A stretch of 64,000 nucleotides of DNA from Clostridium_T sp040217795 (GTDB taxonomy: Bacteria; Bacillota; Clostridia; Clostridiales; Clostridiaceae): assembly GCA_040217795.1 (NCBI GenBank), contig JBEHWK010000003.1:1-64000 (forward strand), given 5' to 3'. The notes below the pieces were generated by a model. The model was given only the letters and a program-made list of their open reading frames with translations, did no database searches and was not told the origin of the DNA. Shown here piece by piece: positions 34,326 to 44,194 of the stretch. How positions within the stretch are numbered: the first letter of the stretch is position 1; every line of letters starts with the position of its first letter. A program made the translations under genes and the position numbers.

Positions 34326-35411
34326 TTGAATTATAAAACGTACTTTAAAGAAAAATTGGGCAAGATGCTTTTTTTAGAAATGAATAAAGAAGGGTTATTG
34401 AAAGCTTTGAATGCTTCAAATACAAAACTTCATAACCAGGAACTTTATTTACCTATAAGCCCTGATTACCTTGCAAAGAACATTGAAAAAGAAAACAAAG
34501 TCAAGAATTTGCCAATATATGAATTTGTTGAGGGAATGTTTATTGCTTTAGGAACAGATAAAGATTTGAAATATAACATGGATTACATAATTCTGCTAAA
34601 AAAGATAAAAGATACTGTTCCGTTTATTAAAACAAGAATAGCTGAAAAAATAAAAGAAAAGAAATATGATGATGCATATATTATGCTTAAGGGTCTTTCA
34701 GAAATAGATACAACAGGTGAGGTATTAAGCAGATTGCTGTCTTTAGGTGAAGCCATAAGAGGAACTGACAAAGATTTTGAAGAAGTTTTAAAAGAGGATA
34801 TTAAAAGGTATAAAGACATTGACGGAAAAAGTCCTGTGCCTTATTTGTATGAAGCTTTGATATTAAGAGATGGTAAAAATTTCAAAAAAGCATATGGTAA
34901 ATTAAATGAATACTTTGATATGGGAGGAGAAAAGTCACCGGAAATTATCGAGATTTATCAGAGGATAGAAGATGTTGTGAATTTCGAAGAAGGAAAAGAA
35001 TTGGTTGAAAACAAGCCTGAAGAGGCTCTGCTTAAGCTTATACCTCTTTCTGAAAGGTTCGGGGATGATCCCTCAATGTTTTATTATATTGCTTTATGCT
35101 ACAGAAAATTAAATAATTTCGAAAAAGCTGTATATTATCTGAATGAAAGCCTTGCATTAGATAGTTCCATAGTAGAAACTGTAAATGAAATGGGAATAAA
35201 CCTCGCATCAATGGGAGACTTTGAAAGTGCTGTGAAATACTTCAGAAAAGCCTTTGAGGCCACTAGAGATGTAGAGATCTGCACAAATTTAATAATGTGC
35301 TATTTAAATATTGGAGATATGAAACAAGCCAAGCTTCACCTGGAAATGGCTGAAAAAATAAATAGTGAGGATGAAATAGTGAGAGAGCTAAGGGCATATA
35401 TTGAAAAATAA
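34326..35411 (+). CDS. TPR-repeat protein
   Basis: 361 residues, soluble, Lys/Glu rich. The C-terminal third holds tetratricopeptide-like repeats: PSMFYYIALCYRKLNNFEKAV, YYLNESLAL and MGDFESAVKYFRKAFEA in pieces from about 250 to 350. The N-terminal two thirds are alpha-helical with weaker repeats and no other domain I recognise. The start is TTG 34326, eight bases after AAAGGAG; no ATG in frame fits. It is presumably a scaffold or partner-binding protein. It sits 90 bp upstream of the polysaccharide gene set, which may be coincidence. Confidence 0.78.
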   Translation: MNYKTYFKEKLGKMLFLEMNKEGLLKALNASNTKLHNQELYLPISPDYLAKNIEKENKVKNLPIYEFVEGMFIALGTDKDLKYNMDYIILLKKIKDTVPFIKTRIAEKIKEKKYDDAYIMLKGLSEIDTTGEVLSRLLSLGEAIRGTDKDFEEVLKEDIKRYKDIDGKSPVPYLYEALILRDGKNFKKAYGKLNEYFDMGGEKSPEIIEIYQRIEDVVNFEEGKELVENKPEEALLKLIPLSERFGDDPSMFYYIALCYRKLNNFEKAVYYLNESLALDSSIVETVNEMGINLASMGDFESAVKYFRKAFEATRDVEICTNLIMCYLNIGDMKQAKLHLEMAEKINSEDEIVRELRAYIEK

Positions 35412-35503
35412 CAAAAAAGCCATATTTTATAAGATTTCATTGGATTACAGCATTAAAATCCGTTATGATATTATAGGAAGATAATTGCAGCTAGGAGAGA
35501 ATT

Positions 35504-36226
35504 ATGTTTATAGATATATTAGGATTTAAGATATATAAAAATAGAAAAAGTGAACTTTTAGACTTTATAGAAAAGTACCCCAAGGTTCATATAATCTCAG
35601 GTAATCCGGAAGTGCTTTTTAATGCCATGAATAGTGAGATTCTCAAATGCAACTTTAGTGGAAGCACTTCATTGATTATACCTGATGGAATTGGAACTGT
35701 GATTGCATCAAAGATAATGAGAAATCCTGTTAAAGAGAAAATTGCAGGGATAGAACTGATGATGGATATCATTAAAAAATGCAGTGAAGAGGGAAAAGGA
35801 ATTTATCTGTTGGGAGCAAAGGAAGAAATATTGAATGCATGTTGTGACAAACTGAAAGAAAATCATCCTGAACTCAAAGTTGCTGGTAAACATAATGGTT
35901 ATTTTGAAGTGAAAAATTCAGGGGAAATACTCAAGGATATCAAAGAAAGTGGTGCTTATGCACTTTTTGTAGCAATGGGATGCCCAAGGCAGGAAGAATT
36001 TATTTCTTTACATATGAATGAACTTCCATGCAAGATATTTATGGGGGTAGGGGGAAGTTTTGATGTAATAGCAGGAAATGTTAACAGAGCTCCAAAGTGG
36101 ATGATAAAACTTGGATTAGAATGGCTTTACAGAGTAATGAAGGAACCTTGGAGAATCAAGAGACTAGGATCCATACCTAAATTTTTGGTTATGGTCATTA
36201 AGAGTAAGTCAGAGGTGAATAAATGA
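35504..36226 (+). CDS. WecG/TagA/CpsF family glycosyltransferase (GT26)
   Basis: 240 residues, a membrane-associated transferase family that adds ManNAc or ManNAcA to undecaprenyl-PP-GlcNAc. Conserved points: ISGNPEVLFNAM (about 27-38), IIPDGIGTVIASK (near 60), KIAGIELM (near 81), YLLGAK (near 105) and MGCPRQEEFI (near 160), with the C-terminal PKWMIKLGLEWLYR. GGAGAG precedes the ATG. Its end overlaps murJ by four bases (ATGA). Together with the downstream genes it may build a teichoic-acid-like or other surface glycan linkage unit. Confidence 0.9.
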   Translation: MFIDILGFKIYKNRKSELLDFIEKYPKVHIISGNPEVLFNAMNSEILKCNFSGSTSLIIPDGIGTVIASKIMRNPVKEKIAGIELMMDIIKKCSEEGKGIYLLGAKEEILNACCDKLKENHPELKVAGKHNGYFEVKNSGEILKDIKESGAYALFVAMGCPRQEEFISLHMNELPCKIFMGVGGSFDVIAGNVNRAPKWMIKLGLEWLYRVMKEPWRIKRLGSIPKFLVMVIKSKSEVNK

Positions 36227-37749
36227 GCAACAAAGTTCTGAAATCCACACTTATTATTATGGTGGTATCGATATTGAGCAGGGGAATCGGATTCATAAGA
36301 GATTTGCTCATTGCAGGAAATTTCGGTACAGGGGTTTATACTGATGCCTACAATATTGCGGTGACAATTCCGGAGACTTTGTTCATGGTAATAGGATTGG
36401 CTATATCAACATCATTTTTACCTATACTAAGTGAGCAACTGGTTAAAAATGGAAGAAAAGAGATGTATGAATTTGCCAACAAGTTCATAACATTACTTTC
36501 TTTCATATCAGTGGCAGTTTTTGTCTTTGCATTTATTTTTGCTGAGGATATAGTGCCATTTTTTGCAAAAGGATTTGATTCGGAAAGGCTGACCTTAACA
36601 ATCACTCTTACAAGGATAACTATTCTGAATCTGCTCTTCTTAGCAGTAAATGCATGTTTTACTGCTATTCTTCAGGTAAATGAGGATTTTGTAGTCCCAT
36701 CAGTATTGGGATTGTTTTTTAATGCTCCAATGATTATATATTTATTGTTTTTCCACAGTTATAGTATTGTAGGATTAACAATAGCGAATGTTATAGGAAA
36801 TGCAGCAAGAGTATTGGTACAGGTACCTTCTTTAAAGGCTCATGGGTATAAACTGAAATTTAATATGGATTACAAGGATGAAAGAATAAGAAGGGTACTG
36901 GTTTTGATTGCTCCGGTTATAATAGGAGCAGGAGCTAATTCTTTGAATTTGGCGGTAGATAAGACAGTAGCATCTTCTTTGGAAACAGGGAGCGTTTCAG
37001 CTCTTGATTTTGCTCAGAAACTTATAGTGTTTCTGAACACAATAATTACTACTTCAGTTTTGACTGTAGCATACCCATTGATGGCTAATAAAAGGAACTC
37101 AGGAGATGATGAGGGCTTTACGGAATATATAAAGAAGACGTTGATATATTGTGTATTATTATTGGTTCCTATTACATGCGGTGCAATTATATATAATAAG
37201 GAAATAATAGAAATCGTATATATGAGAGGGCAGTTTGCGCAAGATTCTGTAAATCTTACAAAAACAGCTTTTTTGGGATATCTCATTGGCCTTGCATTTT
37301 ATGGGGTAAGAGACATACTTAATTCAATTCTCTTTTCTATGGGGAAAACCAGAGATACGACAATAAATGGGATTATAGGGGTTTCAGTAAATATTTTATT
37401 AATTCTATTACTGACAAAACCATTGGGGATAATAGGGATTGCTGTTTCAACATCAAGCTCTCTTATAGTTACTTCCATAATGCTTCTTTTAAATGTTAAC
37501 AGGATACTTCCGAATTTCAAGTTGGGAGATCTTTTGTTTAAAATGTTAAAGGTTCTTCTTGCATCAGTTATTATGGGAGCAGTTTTGATATTAATAAACA
37601 ATATACTTAAGATAGACATTAATATCATCACAATCATACCTGCTGCTTTTTTAGGGGCAATAGTGTTTTACTTGTTGTGTATAATTTTAAAAATTAAGGA
37701 AATTAATGAAATTAGCAAGTTATTTTTGAGCAAGTTTAGGAGGAAATGA
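36223..37749 (+). CDS. murJ: MurJ/MviN-family lipid II flippase
   Basis: 508 residues with about 14 transmembrane helices, the MVF/MATE-like fold. Family signs are SRGIGFIRDLLIAGNFG at the first helices, the conserved PFFAKGF region near 107, and GGLYALQ-like positions replaced by FYGVRDILNSILFSMGKT near 375. It flips lipid-linked oligosaccharide precursors across the membrane. Because it lies among glycosyltransferases and a polymerase, it could serve that polysaccharide rather than, or besides, peptidoglycan. ATGA overlap with the upstream gene and one-base overlap with the next show tight coupling. Confidence 0.88.
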   Translation: MSNKVLKSTLIIMVVSILSRGIGFIRDLLIAGNFGTGVYTDAYNIAVTIPETLFMVIGLAISTSFLPILSEQLVKNGRKEMYEFANKFITLLSFISVAVFVFAFIFAEDIVPFFAKGFDSERLTLTITLTRITILNLLFLAVNACFTAILQVNEDFVVPSVLGLFFNAPMIIYLLFFHSYSIVGLTIANVIGNAARVLVQVPSLKAHGYKLKFNMDYKDERIRRVLVLIAPVIIGAGANSLNLAVDKTVASSLETGSVSALDFAQKLIVFLNTIITTSVLTVAYPLMANKRNSGDDEGFTEYIKKTLIYCVLLLVPITCGAIIYNKEIIEIVYMRGQFAQDSVNLTKTAFLGYLIGLAFYGVRDILNSILFSMGKTRDTTINGIIGVSVNILLILLLTKPLGIIGIAVSTSSSLIVTSIMLLLNVNRILPNFKLGDLLFKMLKVLLASVIMGAVLILINNILKIDINIITIIPAAFLGAIVFYLLCIILKIKEINEISKLFLSKFRRK

Positions 37750-39026
37750 TGAAAATACTTTTTATAGCATGCTATTCTCCGTTGATTAATAATTCAGCTT
37801 CAATTGAGACTCTTCAATATTTAAATAAATTGAATAAAATAGATGGGAATGAAATATACCTTTTGACAGTAAATTTCCCTAAGGATTCCATATATTACGA
37901 TGAATATCTTTTCTCTATGATGAGCAGGGATATAAGAGTTCATGCTGTAGGAGGAGGAAGGCTTTTTGAAAAAGTTATGCCTAAGAAATCCAGCGTGAAA
38001 AATTCAGCTTCAGGAAAATCTCCCGGAATAAAAGGGAAAATTCTAAGGAAAATAAAAAATATGGCTGCAGTGCCTGATATGTATGCTTACTGGGCTGTAA
38101 AGGCAGCTAAATATGGAAAAAAACTTGCAGAAGAAAACTCATTTGATGTTATTTTTTCTATGCATGAACCTCCATCATCACATTTATGCGCCTATATGAT
38201 AAAAAAACAATTTTCTGAAATACCTTGGATTACATATTGGAGTGATCCCTGGGTAAAAGATTCAACCAGGGAAAAATCCTTTTTTATGAGAAAAGCCATA
38301 GAAAAATACCTGGAAAGAAAAGTTGTGAGAAATGCAAATAAATTAATTTTTGTCACTAAAGAGAATATGAAGGATTATATTGATACTTACAGTTTAGATC
38401 CAAAGACTTGTTATGTTGTTACAAGGGGATATGATAAGGAGATTTATGACAGGCTTAAAAATGGATTAAAGCCGAGTCTTATAAAGGAAGATAAGATAAA
38501 TATTGTATATGCCGGAGAAATATTCTCTAAGTTAAGGGATGTTATTCCGTTTTATGAGGCTGTGGCAGAACTTAAAAACGAAGATCCTGATTTATATGGG
38601 AAATTGAACATATTGTTTTTTGGAAATATTGACGATGAAGACATAAAACAAAAGCTTATTTCAGAAGAAGCAATAAAAGTATCAGGGAGAATTCCCTTTG
38701 ATGAAGCATTAAAATATATGCTGAAAAGTCATGGTTTATTGCTTTTTGGAAACAAGAATTCTAAACAAATACCAGGTAAAATATATGATTACTTCGGTAC
38801 TGACTCATGGATATTAAATATATATGGAGACGAAAAAGATCCGATAATACCACTTGTACAAAATCATTATAAGTGTATAGGGGTAAATAATGAAAAAAAT
38901 GAAATAAAAAATGCAATCAGGATATTAAGGGAAAAAGTTGAGGCGGGAGAAGAATCCAAAGAGGATATCAGTTATGAATGGGATTCTGTAGCAAAAAGAT
39001 TAAATAAAATTCTGGGAGAAAAGTAG
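37749..39026 (+). CDS. Glycosyltransferase, GT4-like
   Basis: 425 residues with a two-Rossmann GT-B look. The N-terminal domain begins MKILFIACYSP and has FDVIFSMHEPPSSHLCA near 130; the C-terminal domain has INIVYAGEIFSKLRD near 247 and a donor-site region GNKNSKQIPGKIYDYFGTD near 340. AGGAGG at 37738-37743 favours ATG 37749 over ATG 37746. A similar N-terminal half occurs in glycosyltransferases that act on cytoplasmic lipid-linked sugars. Donor and acceptor are unknown. Confidence 0.78.
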   Translation: MKILFIACYSPLINNSASIETLQYLNKLNKIDGNEIYLLTVNFPKDSIYYDEYLFSMMSRDIRVHAVGGGRLFEKVMPKKSSVKNSASGKSPGIKGKILRKIKNMAAVPDMYAYWAVKAAKYGKKLAEENSFDVIFSMHEPPSSHLCAYMIKKQFSEIPWITYWSDPWVKDSTREKSFFMRKAIEKYLERKVVRNANKLIFVTKENMKDYIDTYSLDPKTCYVVTRGYDKEIYDRLKNGLKPSLIKEDKINIVYAGEIFSKLRDVIPFYEAVAELKNEDPDLYGKLNILFFGNIDDEDIKQKLISEEAIKVSGRIPFDEALKYMLKSHGLLLFGNKNSKQIPGKIYDYFGTDSWILNIYGDEKDPIIPLVQNHYKCIGVNNEKNEIKNAIRILREKVEAGEESKEDISYEWDSVAKRLNKILGEK

Positions 39027-39030
39027 AAAT

Positions 39031-40167
39031 ATGCATATTTTGGTTATACCGTCCTGGTACTCGTCTGAAAGAAAAAAAGTACATGGGAGTTTTTTTACAG
39101 AACAATTTAAAGCTTTGAAGGATTCAGGAATTAAGGTTACTGTTGCTTATAATGAAATATGGCCAATTACACTTTTAGGAAAAATAAAGGAGAAAAGAGG
39201 TATTCATTTCAATATAGAATTTGGATTGAACACCTACCGATATAAGGATTACAATTTTTTGCCTAAAAATCCTCTGATGTTTAAGGTTTTCAACAGAAGG
39301 ATTGATAAAATCTATAAAAAAATTGTAAAGGAACAAGGAAAGATTGATATTATTCATGCTCATTCATGTTTTTGGGGAGGAATTGCAGCCGATTATTTAG
39401 CCAGTAAATATAACATTCCTTTGGTAATTACAGAACATACATCTCTTAAACACAGCAGATATGTAAGAGATAGCTATAAAAAGTATATTTTTAAGGCTTA
39501 TGATGACTGTAATGCCCTTATTGCTGTAGGGAACGGACTAAAGGAAGAATTAGGTTCTTACACAAAAAATAAGGTAAAAGTGATACATAATCTGGTTGAC
39601 TTAGATTTGTTTAATCTTAAAGATGAGAAACCTAATGAAATGTTCACATTTTTCTCTTTGGCTTACCTGGAGGCAGGAAAGGGAATGGAATTGCTTATAA
39701 AAACTTTCGCAAAAGCATTTAAAGGAAAGGAATGCAGATTAAAAATCGGTGGGGATGGCGGAATAAAAGGAACCCTTGAAGCTCTTGCAGAAGATTTGGG
39801 GATATCAGGCCAGGTTATTTTTCTCGGGGCCCTGGAAAGGGAAGAGGCAGCAAAAGAAATGGGAAGATGCGATGCATTTGTACTTGCTTCGGAATATGAA
39901 ACTTTTGGAGTTGTATATATTGAAGCTACGGCCAGTGGGAAACCCATAATAGCTACAAGAAACGGAGGGGCAGAAGATATTGTTACTAAAACAAACGGAA
40001 TAATTGTAGAAAATTATAATGAGAAACTTCTTGCTGATGCTCTTAAGGAAATGAAAGCCAGCATAAAAAACTATGATAGAACCAAAATACGAAAAGAGTG
40101 TGAAGAAAAATATTCAAAAGAGGTCATTGCAGAAAAAATAATAAAGGTTTATGGTGAAGTGTTATGA
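39031..40167 (+). CDS. Glycosyltransferase family 4
   Basis: 378 residues, GT-B fold. N-terminal acceptor domain: ILVIPSWYSSERKKVHGSFF (3-22) and IIHAHSCFWGGIAA (near 108). C-terminal donor domain with the GT4 EX7E signature EYETFGVVYIEATASGKP near 290, preceded by GGDGGIKGTLE near 240. It transfers an activated sugar to a growing glycan. It starts 4 bp after the previous gene and overlaps the polymerase gene by four bases. Confidence 0.9.
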   Translation: MHILVIPSWYSSERKKVHGSFFTEQFKALKDSGIKVTVAYNEIWPITLLGKIKEKRGIHFNIEFGLNTYRYKDYNFLPKNPLMFKVFNRRIDKIYKKIVKEQGKIDIIHAHSCFWGGIAADYLASKYNIPLVITEHTSLKHSRYVRDSYKKYIFKAYDDCNALIAVGNGLKEELGSYTKNKVKVIHNLVDLDLFNLKDEKPNEMFTFFSLAYLEAGKGMELLIKTFAKAFKGKECRLKIGGDGGIKGTLEALAEDLGISGQVIFLGALEREEAAKEMGRCDAFVLASEYETFGVVYIEATASGKPIIATRNGGAEDIVTKTNGIIVENYNEKLLADALKEMKASIKNYDRTKIRKECEEKYSKEVIAEKIIKVYGEVL

Positions 40168-41417
40168 TAGACAAAATTATAAAGACAATTACAATTATTA
40201 ACAATAAATTCTATTTTAAAATACTGTATTTATTAGTCAGTCTATCTTTCGTATCAGTGTTATCTGATATTCCTGGACTTAATTTGTTAAATACGGGATT
40301 GATTGTCTGGGGTGTCCTTCTGGTATTAATTAATGCATTTGCGTTATTGAATGAAGAAATGGCCCCTTATAAAATATTCTTATACATTTTTATTATAGGT
40401 TCTCTTTTATTAATTATGACAAAGTACAGAACCGGAGGGAACATTAAAATATTTGCAACGAATTTGATTTTATTCTTTGCCATGTTTACAGTGGACAGAA
40501 AAAAGAATGAAAAAGAACTGCTTAAGGAAATGGATGTAATTTCATGGGTATACTTCATTACTGCATCTTTATTGGCACTAGGTTCCTTGTTCCTGATTGT
40601 TTTTAATAAGAGTATTGTTATCAATGATAAGATTTACGGGATTAACATTCAAGGTGGTGGTGATGGACATGTTGGACTTTTCTTCAATAGAAATGCCTTA
40701 GGAATTGCATGTGCCTTAGCTATAGCTGTAGGAATATATTTAATAATAACCAATAAAAGCTTTTTGAATAAAATACTCATATCATTATTTTTTATCATTA
40801 ATTTAATTACGCTGAAGGAATCCAATAACAGGAGCGGAATAATCGTCTTGCTTACACTGTTGGGTGTCAGCATATTCATGTATTTAAAAAGGTGTATATG
40901 GAGAGTATTTTATTGTATACTTATATTAAGTTTAGCAGCTACTGCTTTTGCTCTGAAAAGTTCACTGCTTGCTAAAATTCTTGATGGAAGATATGAACTT
41001 TGGATTGCTGGAAGGGAACTAATAAAAATATGGCCGTTGACTGGTGTGGGGAATTCAGCTCTCATAAGCAGTCTGACCAGTATTCTGCCTGAGTTGAATA
41101 AATATGATGTGTCCAGATTGCCAGGAATTGAAGCAGGCGGACTTCATAATATTTATATCCAGATTGGAGCTGTATATGGAATTCCAATGCTTTCTATATT
41201 TTTGTTATTTATAATATCTCTGTTTGTTTTTACAATATCAAGATTAGATGCAATGAAGGGTCCCAAAAAATATAGAATTACTATATTGGTTTCATTATGC
41301 ATGGGAATAATTCTCGTTAACTTCTTTGAAAGCAACTTAATATTTATTATAAGTTTTATATCACTGTTATTTTGGATTTATATGGGATACATTGCATCAT
41401 TACTAAAAAATAGATGA
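40164..41417 (+). CDS. O-antigen ligase/polymerase-like membrane protein
   Basis: 417 residues with about 11-12 hydrophobic segments and a larger hydrophilic stretch (about 275-330) containing LTGVGNSALISS and GGLHNIYIQIGAVYGIP. This pattern, WP/LTGVG...H-N in an external loop, is that of the Wzy_C (O-antigen ligase/polymerase) family. A conserved SNNRSGIIVLL precedes it near 218. It would join repeat units outside the membrane after MurJ-like flipping. ATGA overlap with the GT4 gene places it in the same operon. Confidence 0.8.
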   Translation: MIDKIIKTITIINNKFYFKILYLLVSLSFVSVLSDIPGLNLLNTGLIVWGVLLVLINAFALLNEEMAPYKIFLYIFIIGSLLLIMTKYRTGGNIKIFATNLILFFAMFTVDRKKNEKELLKEMDVISWVYFITASLLALGSLFLIVFNKSIVINDKIYGINIQGGGDGHVGLFFNRNALGIACALAIAVGIYLIITNKSFLNKILISLFFIINLITLKESNNRSGIIVLLTLLGVSIFMYLKRCIWRVFYCILILSLAATAFALKSSLLAKILDGRYELWIAGRELIKIWPLTGVGNSALISSLTSILPELNKYDVSRLPGIEAGGLHNIYIQIGAVYGIPMLSIFLLFIISLFVFTISRLDAMKGPKKYRITILVSLCMGIILVNFFESNLIFIISFISLLFWIYMGYIASLLKNR

Positions 41418-41440
41418 AATTTGATAATTGAGGTGGAATT

Positions 41441-42085
41441 ATGTTCAAGGATTATACTTTAGAGGAATTTGTAAATAAGCTTGCTTCAAGTGAACCTACT
41501 CCGGGAGGTGGAAGTGTTGCAGCTTTTACAGGGGCATTGTCAGCAGCTTTGAATCAAATGGTTTATAGTCTCACGACAGGAAAAAAGAAATTTCAAGAAT
41601 TAGAGGATTTAGAAAAGAAAACTGTAACAGACTCAGTTTTCAGAACAAAAAATCATATCAAGGATTTTTTTGAAGCCATGGAAGAAGACAAAAGAGCATT
41701 CGAACTTCTTATGAATTCATATAAGCTTCCTAAGGATTCCGAGGAAGAAAAAAACTATAGAAAAAATAAGATAAAACAAAATACAATAGGGGCAACAGAA
41801 GCGCCTTTAAGTTTGGCGAGGGCATCTTTAAAGCTGTATAATGAAATAGAGATAGCTGCGAAGTATGGTAACAAGGGTGCCATATCAGATGCTGGAGTTG
41901 CAGCAATTTTACTTCATGCAGCTGTTGAAAGCGCAAGTATAAATGTTAAGATTAATCTGGCATATATTGAAGATGAGGAATACAGGAACAGTGTTGCAAG
42001 AGAAATCAATTATATTCAGGTAGAATCTGCATACAAAAAGGATAATTTATTAAGAACTATAAATAACATAATTGAAGGAAAATAG
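41441..42085 (+). CDS. fchA: Cyclodeaminase/cyclohydrolase family protein (FTCD-C domain)
   Basis: 214 residues, all-helical. The family opening YTLEEFVNKLASSEPTPGGG... is clear, with the substrate loop PTPGGGSVAAFTGALSAAL (20-38). It belongs with formiminotetrahydrofolate cyclodeaminase (5-formimino-THF to 5,10-methenyl-THF plus ammonia) and clostridial methenyl-THF cyclohydrolase FchA. The exact reaction cannot be decided from sequence. GAGGTGG precedes the ATG. No other folate gene is nearby, so the activity rests on family only. Confidence 0.82.
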   Translation: MFKDYTLEEFVNKLASSEPTPGGGSVAAFTGALSAALNQMVYSLTTGKKKFQELEDLEKKTVTDSVFRTKNHIKDFFEAMEEDKRAFELLMNSYKLPKDSEEEKNYRKNKIKQNTIGATEAPLSLARASLKLYNEIEIAAKYGNKGAISDAGVAAILLHAAVESASINVKINLAYIEDEEYRNSVAREINYIQVESAYKKDNLLRTINNIIEGK

Positions 42086-42091
42086 AATAAA

Positions 42092-42132
42092 AAATGCACA
42101 CCAGGATATTACAGTCAAAGGTGTGCATTTAT
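42092..42132. terminator. Bidirectional terminator between fchA and pdaA
   Basis: AAATGCACACC (42092-42102) pairs with GGTGTGCATTT (42120-42130), with A/T tracts on both sides. Confidence 0.85.
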
Positions 42133-42162
42133 TTTAATATTAAGGTCTCGTAAAGGATGTAT

Positions 42163-42936
42163 TCATTTTATTTCATTAAGAGATTTAAAGGTATAGCCCT
42201 GGGATTTGGCTTCTTTTATAACTGACCTTAAAATATTGGAATTGGTGGATGAAACTGAATGAAGCAGCATTATTTCGCCAGGATGAAAACTCTCCGTTAT
42301 TTTTTTAAAAGCACCGTCTTCTCTTGGCTGATCATTAACCAGCCAGTCTCTGTATGCAAAACTCCAAAAAACAGTTTTATAACCAAGCTTATTTGTGTTT
42401 GAGAGAGATGCCTCAGAATACTTACCCATTGGAGGTCTGAATAACTTGATCATTTCTTTTTCGGTTATTTCCTTATAAAGTGTTTCTACATCTTCAAACT
42501 CTTTTCTGAATTTATCCTCATCGTGGACTTTTGCCATAGAAGGGTGCCTTGCGCTGTGGTTGCAGACTAAATGGCCTTCTTCTGTCATTCTTTTTATCAA
42601 TTCAGGACAGTCTTTCATGTAGGGTTTTACAACAAAAAAGGCTGCAGGGACATTTTCTTCTTTTAATATATCTAAAATTTTAGAAGTATATCCATTTTCA
42701 TAACCTTGATCGAAGGTAAGGTATATAGTTTTCTCCCCTGTATTTCCTAAAAATATGGCTGAATATTTTGAAAGATAATCCTTGCATTCTTTTGGAGGAG
42801 AAGGGATTGTTCCTTTGCCGTTTGAGGAAAAATACCAATCTAATTCCTTTGAGGATAATGTTTCACCTGCAGTTCTTGCAGCTGGACAATTTATAGAAAA
42901 TAACACAATCAGTAAAATTTTAAAGATTTTTTTCAT
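42163..42936 (-). CDS. pdaA: Polysaccharide deacetylase, PdaA type (spore cortex)
   Basis: 257 residues with an N-terminal signal peptide (about 1-22). The NodB-homology domain shows IYLTFDQGYENGYT (62-75), CNHSARHPSM (the H-x3-H zinc site, near 119), RPPMGKYSEA (near 163) and HPGEIMLLHSVS (near 222). The first motif has FDQG where most deacetylases have FDDG; PdaA enzymes typically deviate at this second Asp too. PdaA removes N-acetyl groups from muramic acid so that the muramic-delta-lactam of spore cortex can form. It is monocistronic and minus strand; expression in the forespore is expected, but I cannot read a sigma-G promoter with confidence. Confidence 0.88.
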   Translation of the reverse strand: MKKIFKILLIVLFSINCPAARTAGETLSSKELDWYFSSNGKGTIPSPPKECKDYLSKYSAIFLGNTGEKTIYLTFDQGYENGYTSKILDILKEENVPAAFFVVKPYMKDCPELIKRMTEEGHLVCNHSARHPSMAKVHDEDKFRKEFEDVETLYKEITEKEMIKLFRPPMGKYSEASLSNTNKLGYKTVFWSFAYRDWLVNDQPREDGAFKKITESFHPGEIMLLHSVSSTNSNILRSVIKEAKSQGYTFKSLNEIK

Positions 42937-43014
42937 AAAATCACCTCATACTTATCTTTTGTAATAAAAAAAAAAATACTAAAGCAGTTTATTCCAACAT
43001 TGGTTATATATAAG

Positions 43015-43043
43015 TTGAAATAAAAAAATATATAAAGTATAAT
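43015..43043 (+). promoter_or_regulatory. Promoter of ychF
   Basis: TTGAAA (43015-43020) and TATAAT (43038-43043), 17-bp spacer, 40 bp upstream of the ychF start. Confidence 0.75.
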
Positions 43044-43082
43044 CTTAAAGGATAAGTAATGGAAAGAAAGGAATGTACATAT

Positions 43083-44180
43083 ATGAAATTAGGAATAGTC
43101 GGGTTGCCAAATGTTGGAAAGAGCACTCTTTTTAATGCAATAACAAAAGCAGGAGCTGAGTCTGCAAATTATCCTTTTTGCACTATAGAACCAAATGTAG
43201 GAGTTGTTGCAGTTCCGGATAAAAGATTGGATGTTCTTGAAAAAATATATAATACAAAAAGAAAAATATATACTACTGTTGAATTCTATGACATTGCAGG
43301 TCTTGTTAAAGGAGCTTCAAAAGGAGAAGGATTGGGAAACAAGTTCTTGTCCCATATAAGAGAAGTTGAAGCTATATGCCATGTGGTAAGATGCTTTGAG
43401 GATGGGAATGTAGTTCACGTAGAAGGAAGTGTAGATCCTATAAGAGATGCTGAGACTATAAACCTTGAGTTAATATTTTCAGATTTAGAAGTTCTTGAAA
43501 GAAGAATGGAGAGGTCAGTAAAACTTTCAAGATCAGGAGATAAGAAAGCAAAAGAAGAATATTCTTTAATGGAAAGAATTAAGGCTCACCTTGAAAGCAA
43601 TAAGCCGGTAAGAACATTTGAAGCAGATGATGAAGAAAAGGAATTTATAAAAGGCTTGTTCCTATTGACTTCAAAACCAGTACTTTATGTCTGCAATATT
43701 TCAGAAGAAGAAATGATGAGCGGAAATCTGGAAAATCAATACGTAAAAAAAGTTAAAGAGTATGCAGAAGCTGAAGGTGCTGAAGTAGTTGTAGTATGTG
43801 CTAAGCTTGAAGAAGAACTTTCAGGTCTTGATGATGAAGAAAAGGCAGAAATGCTTAGAGAATATGGTCTGGAAGAATCTGGACTGGATAAGTTAATTCA
43901 GACAAGTTATAAACTGTTAGGCTTAATAAGTTTCCTTACTGCTGGAGTTCAGGAAGTAAGAGCTTGGACTATTATAAAAGGTACAAAAGCTCCTCAGGCA
44001 GCAAGTAAAATCCACTCTGACATAGAAAGAGGATTTATCAGAGCAGAAATAGTTTCATATGATGATCTAGTGGAATTAGGTTCTGAAGCAGCAGCAAAGG
44101 AAAAGGGATTATATAGACTTGAAGGAAAAGAATATGTAATGAAAGACGGAGATGTAGTTAACTTTAGATTTAATGTTTAA
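43083..44180 (+). CDS. ychF: Redox-regulated ATPase YchF (Obg family)
   Basis: 365 residues, normal length. P-loop GLPNVGKS (6-13), switch/G3 region DIAGLVKGASKGEGLGNKFL (near 70-90), a coiled-coil insertion (about 130-165), the altered G4 (CNISEEE near 205, explaining ATP preference over GTP) and a C-terminal TGS domain (about 280-363). YchF associates with ribosomes and stress responses. The start is ATG 43083, the family start, with AAAGGA upstream; an in-frame ATG at 43059 precedes it without support. Monocistronic. Confidence 0.95.
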   Translation: MKLGIVGLPNVGKSTLFNAITKAGAESANYPFCTIEPNVGVVAVPDKRLDVLEKIYNTKRKIYTTVEFYDIAGLVKGASKGEGLGNKFLSHIREVEAICHVVRCFEDGNVVHVEGSVDPIRDAETINLELIFSDLEVLERRMERSVKLSRSGDKKAKEEYSLMERIKAHLESNKPVRTFEADDEEKEFIKGLFLLTSKPVLYVCNISEEEMMSGNLENQYVKKVKEYAEAEGAEVVVVCAKLEEELSGLDDEEKAEMLREYGLEESGLDKLIQTSYKLLGLISFLTAGVQEVRAWTIIKGTKAPQAASKIHSDIERGFIRAEIVSYDDLVELGSEAAAKEKGLYRLEGKEYVMKDGDVVNFRFNV

Positions 44181-44194
44181 GAGCATATGTTTTT

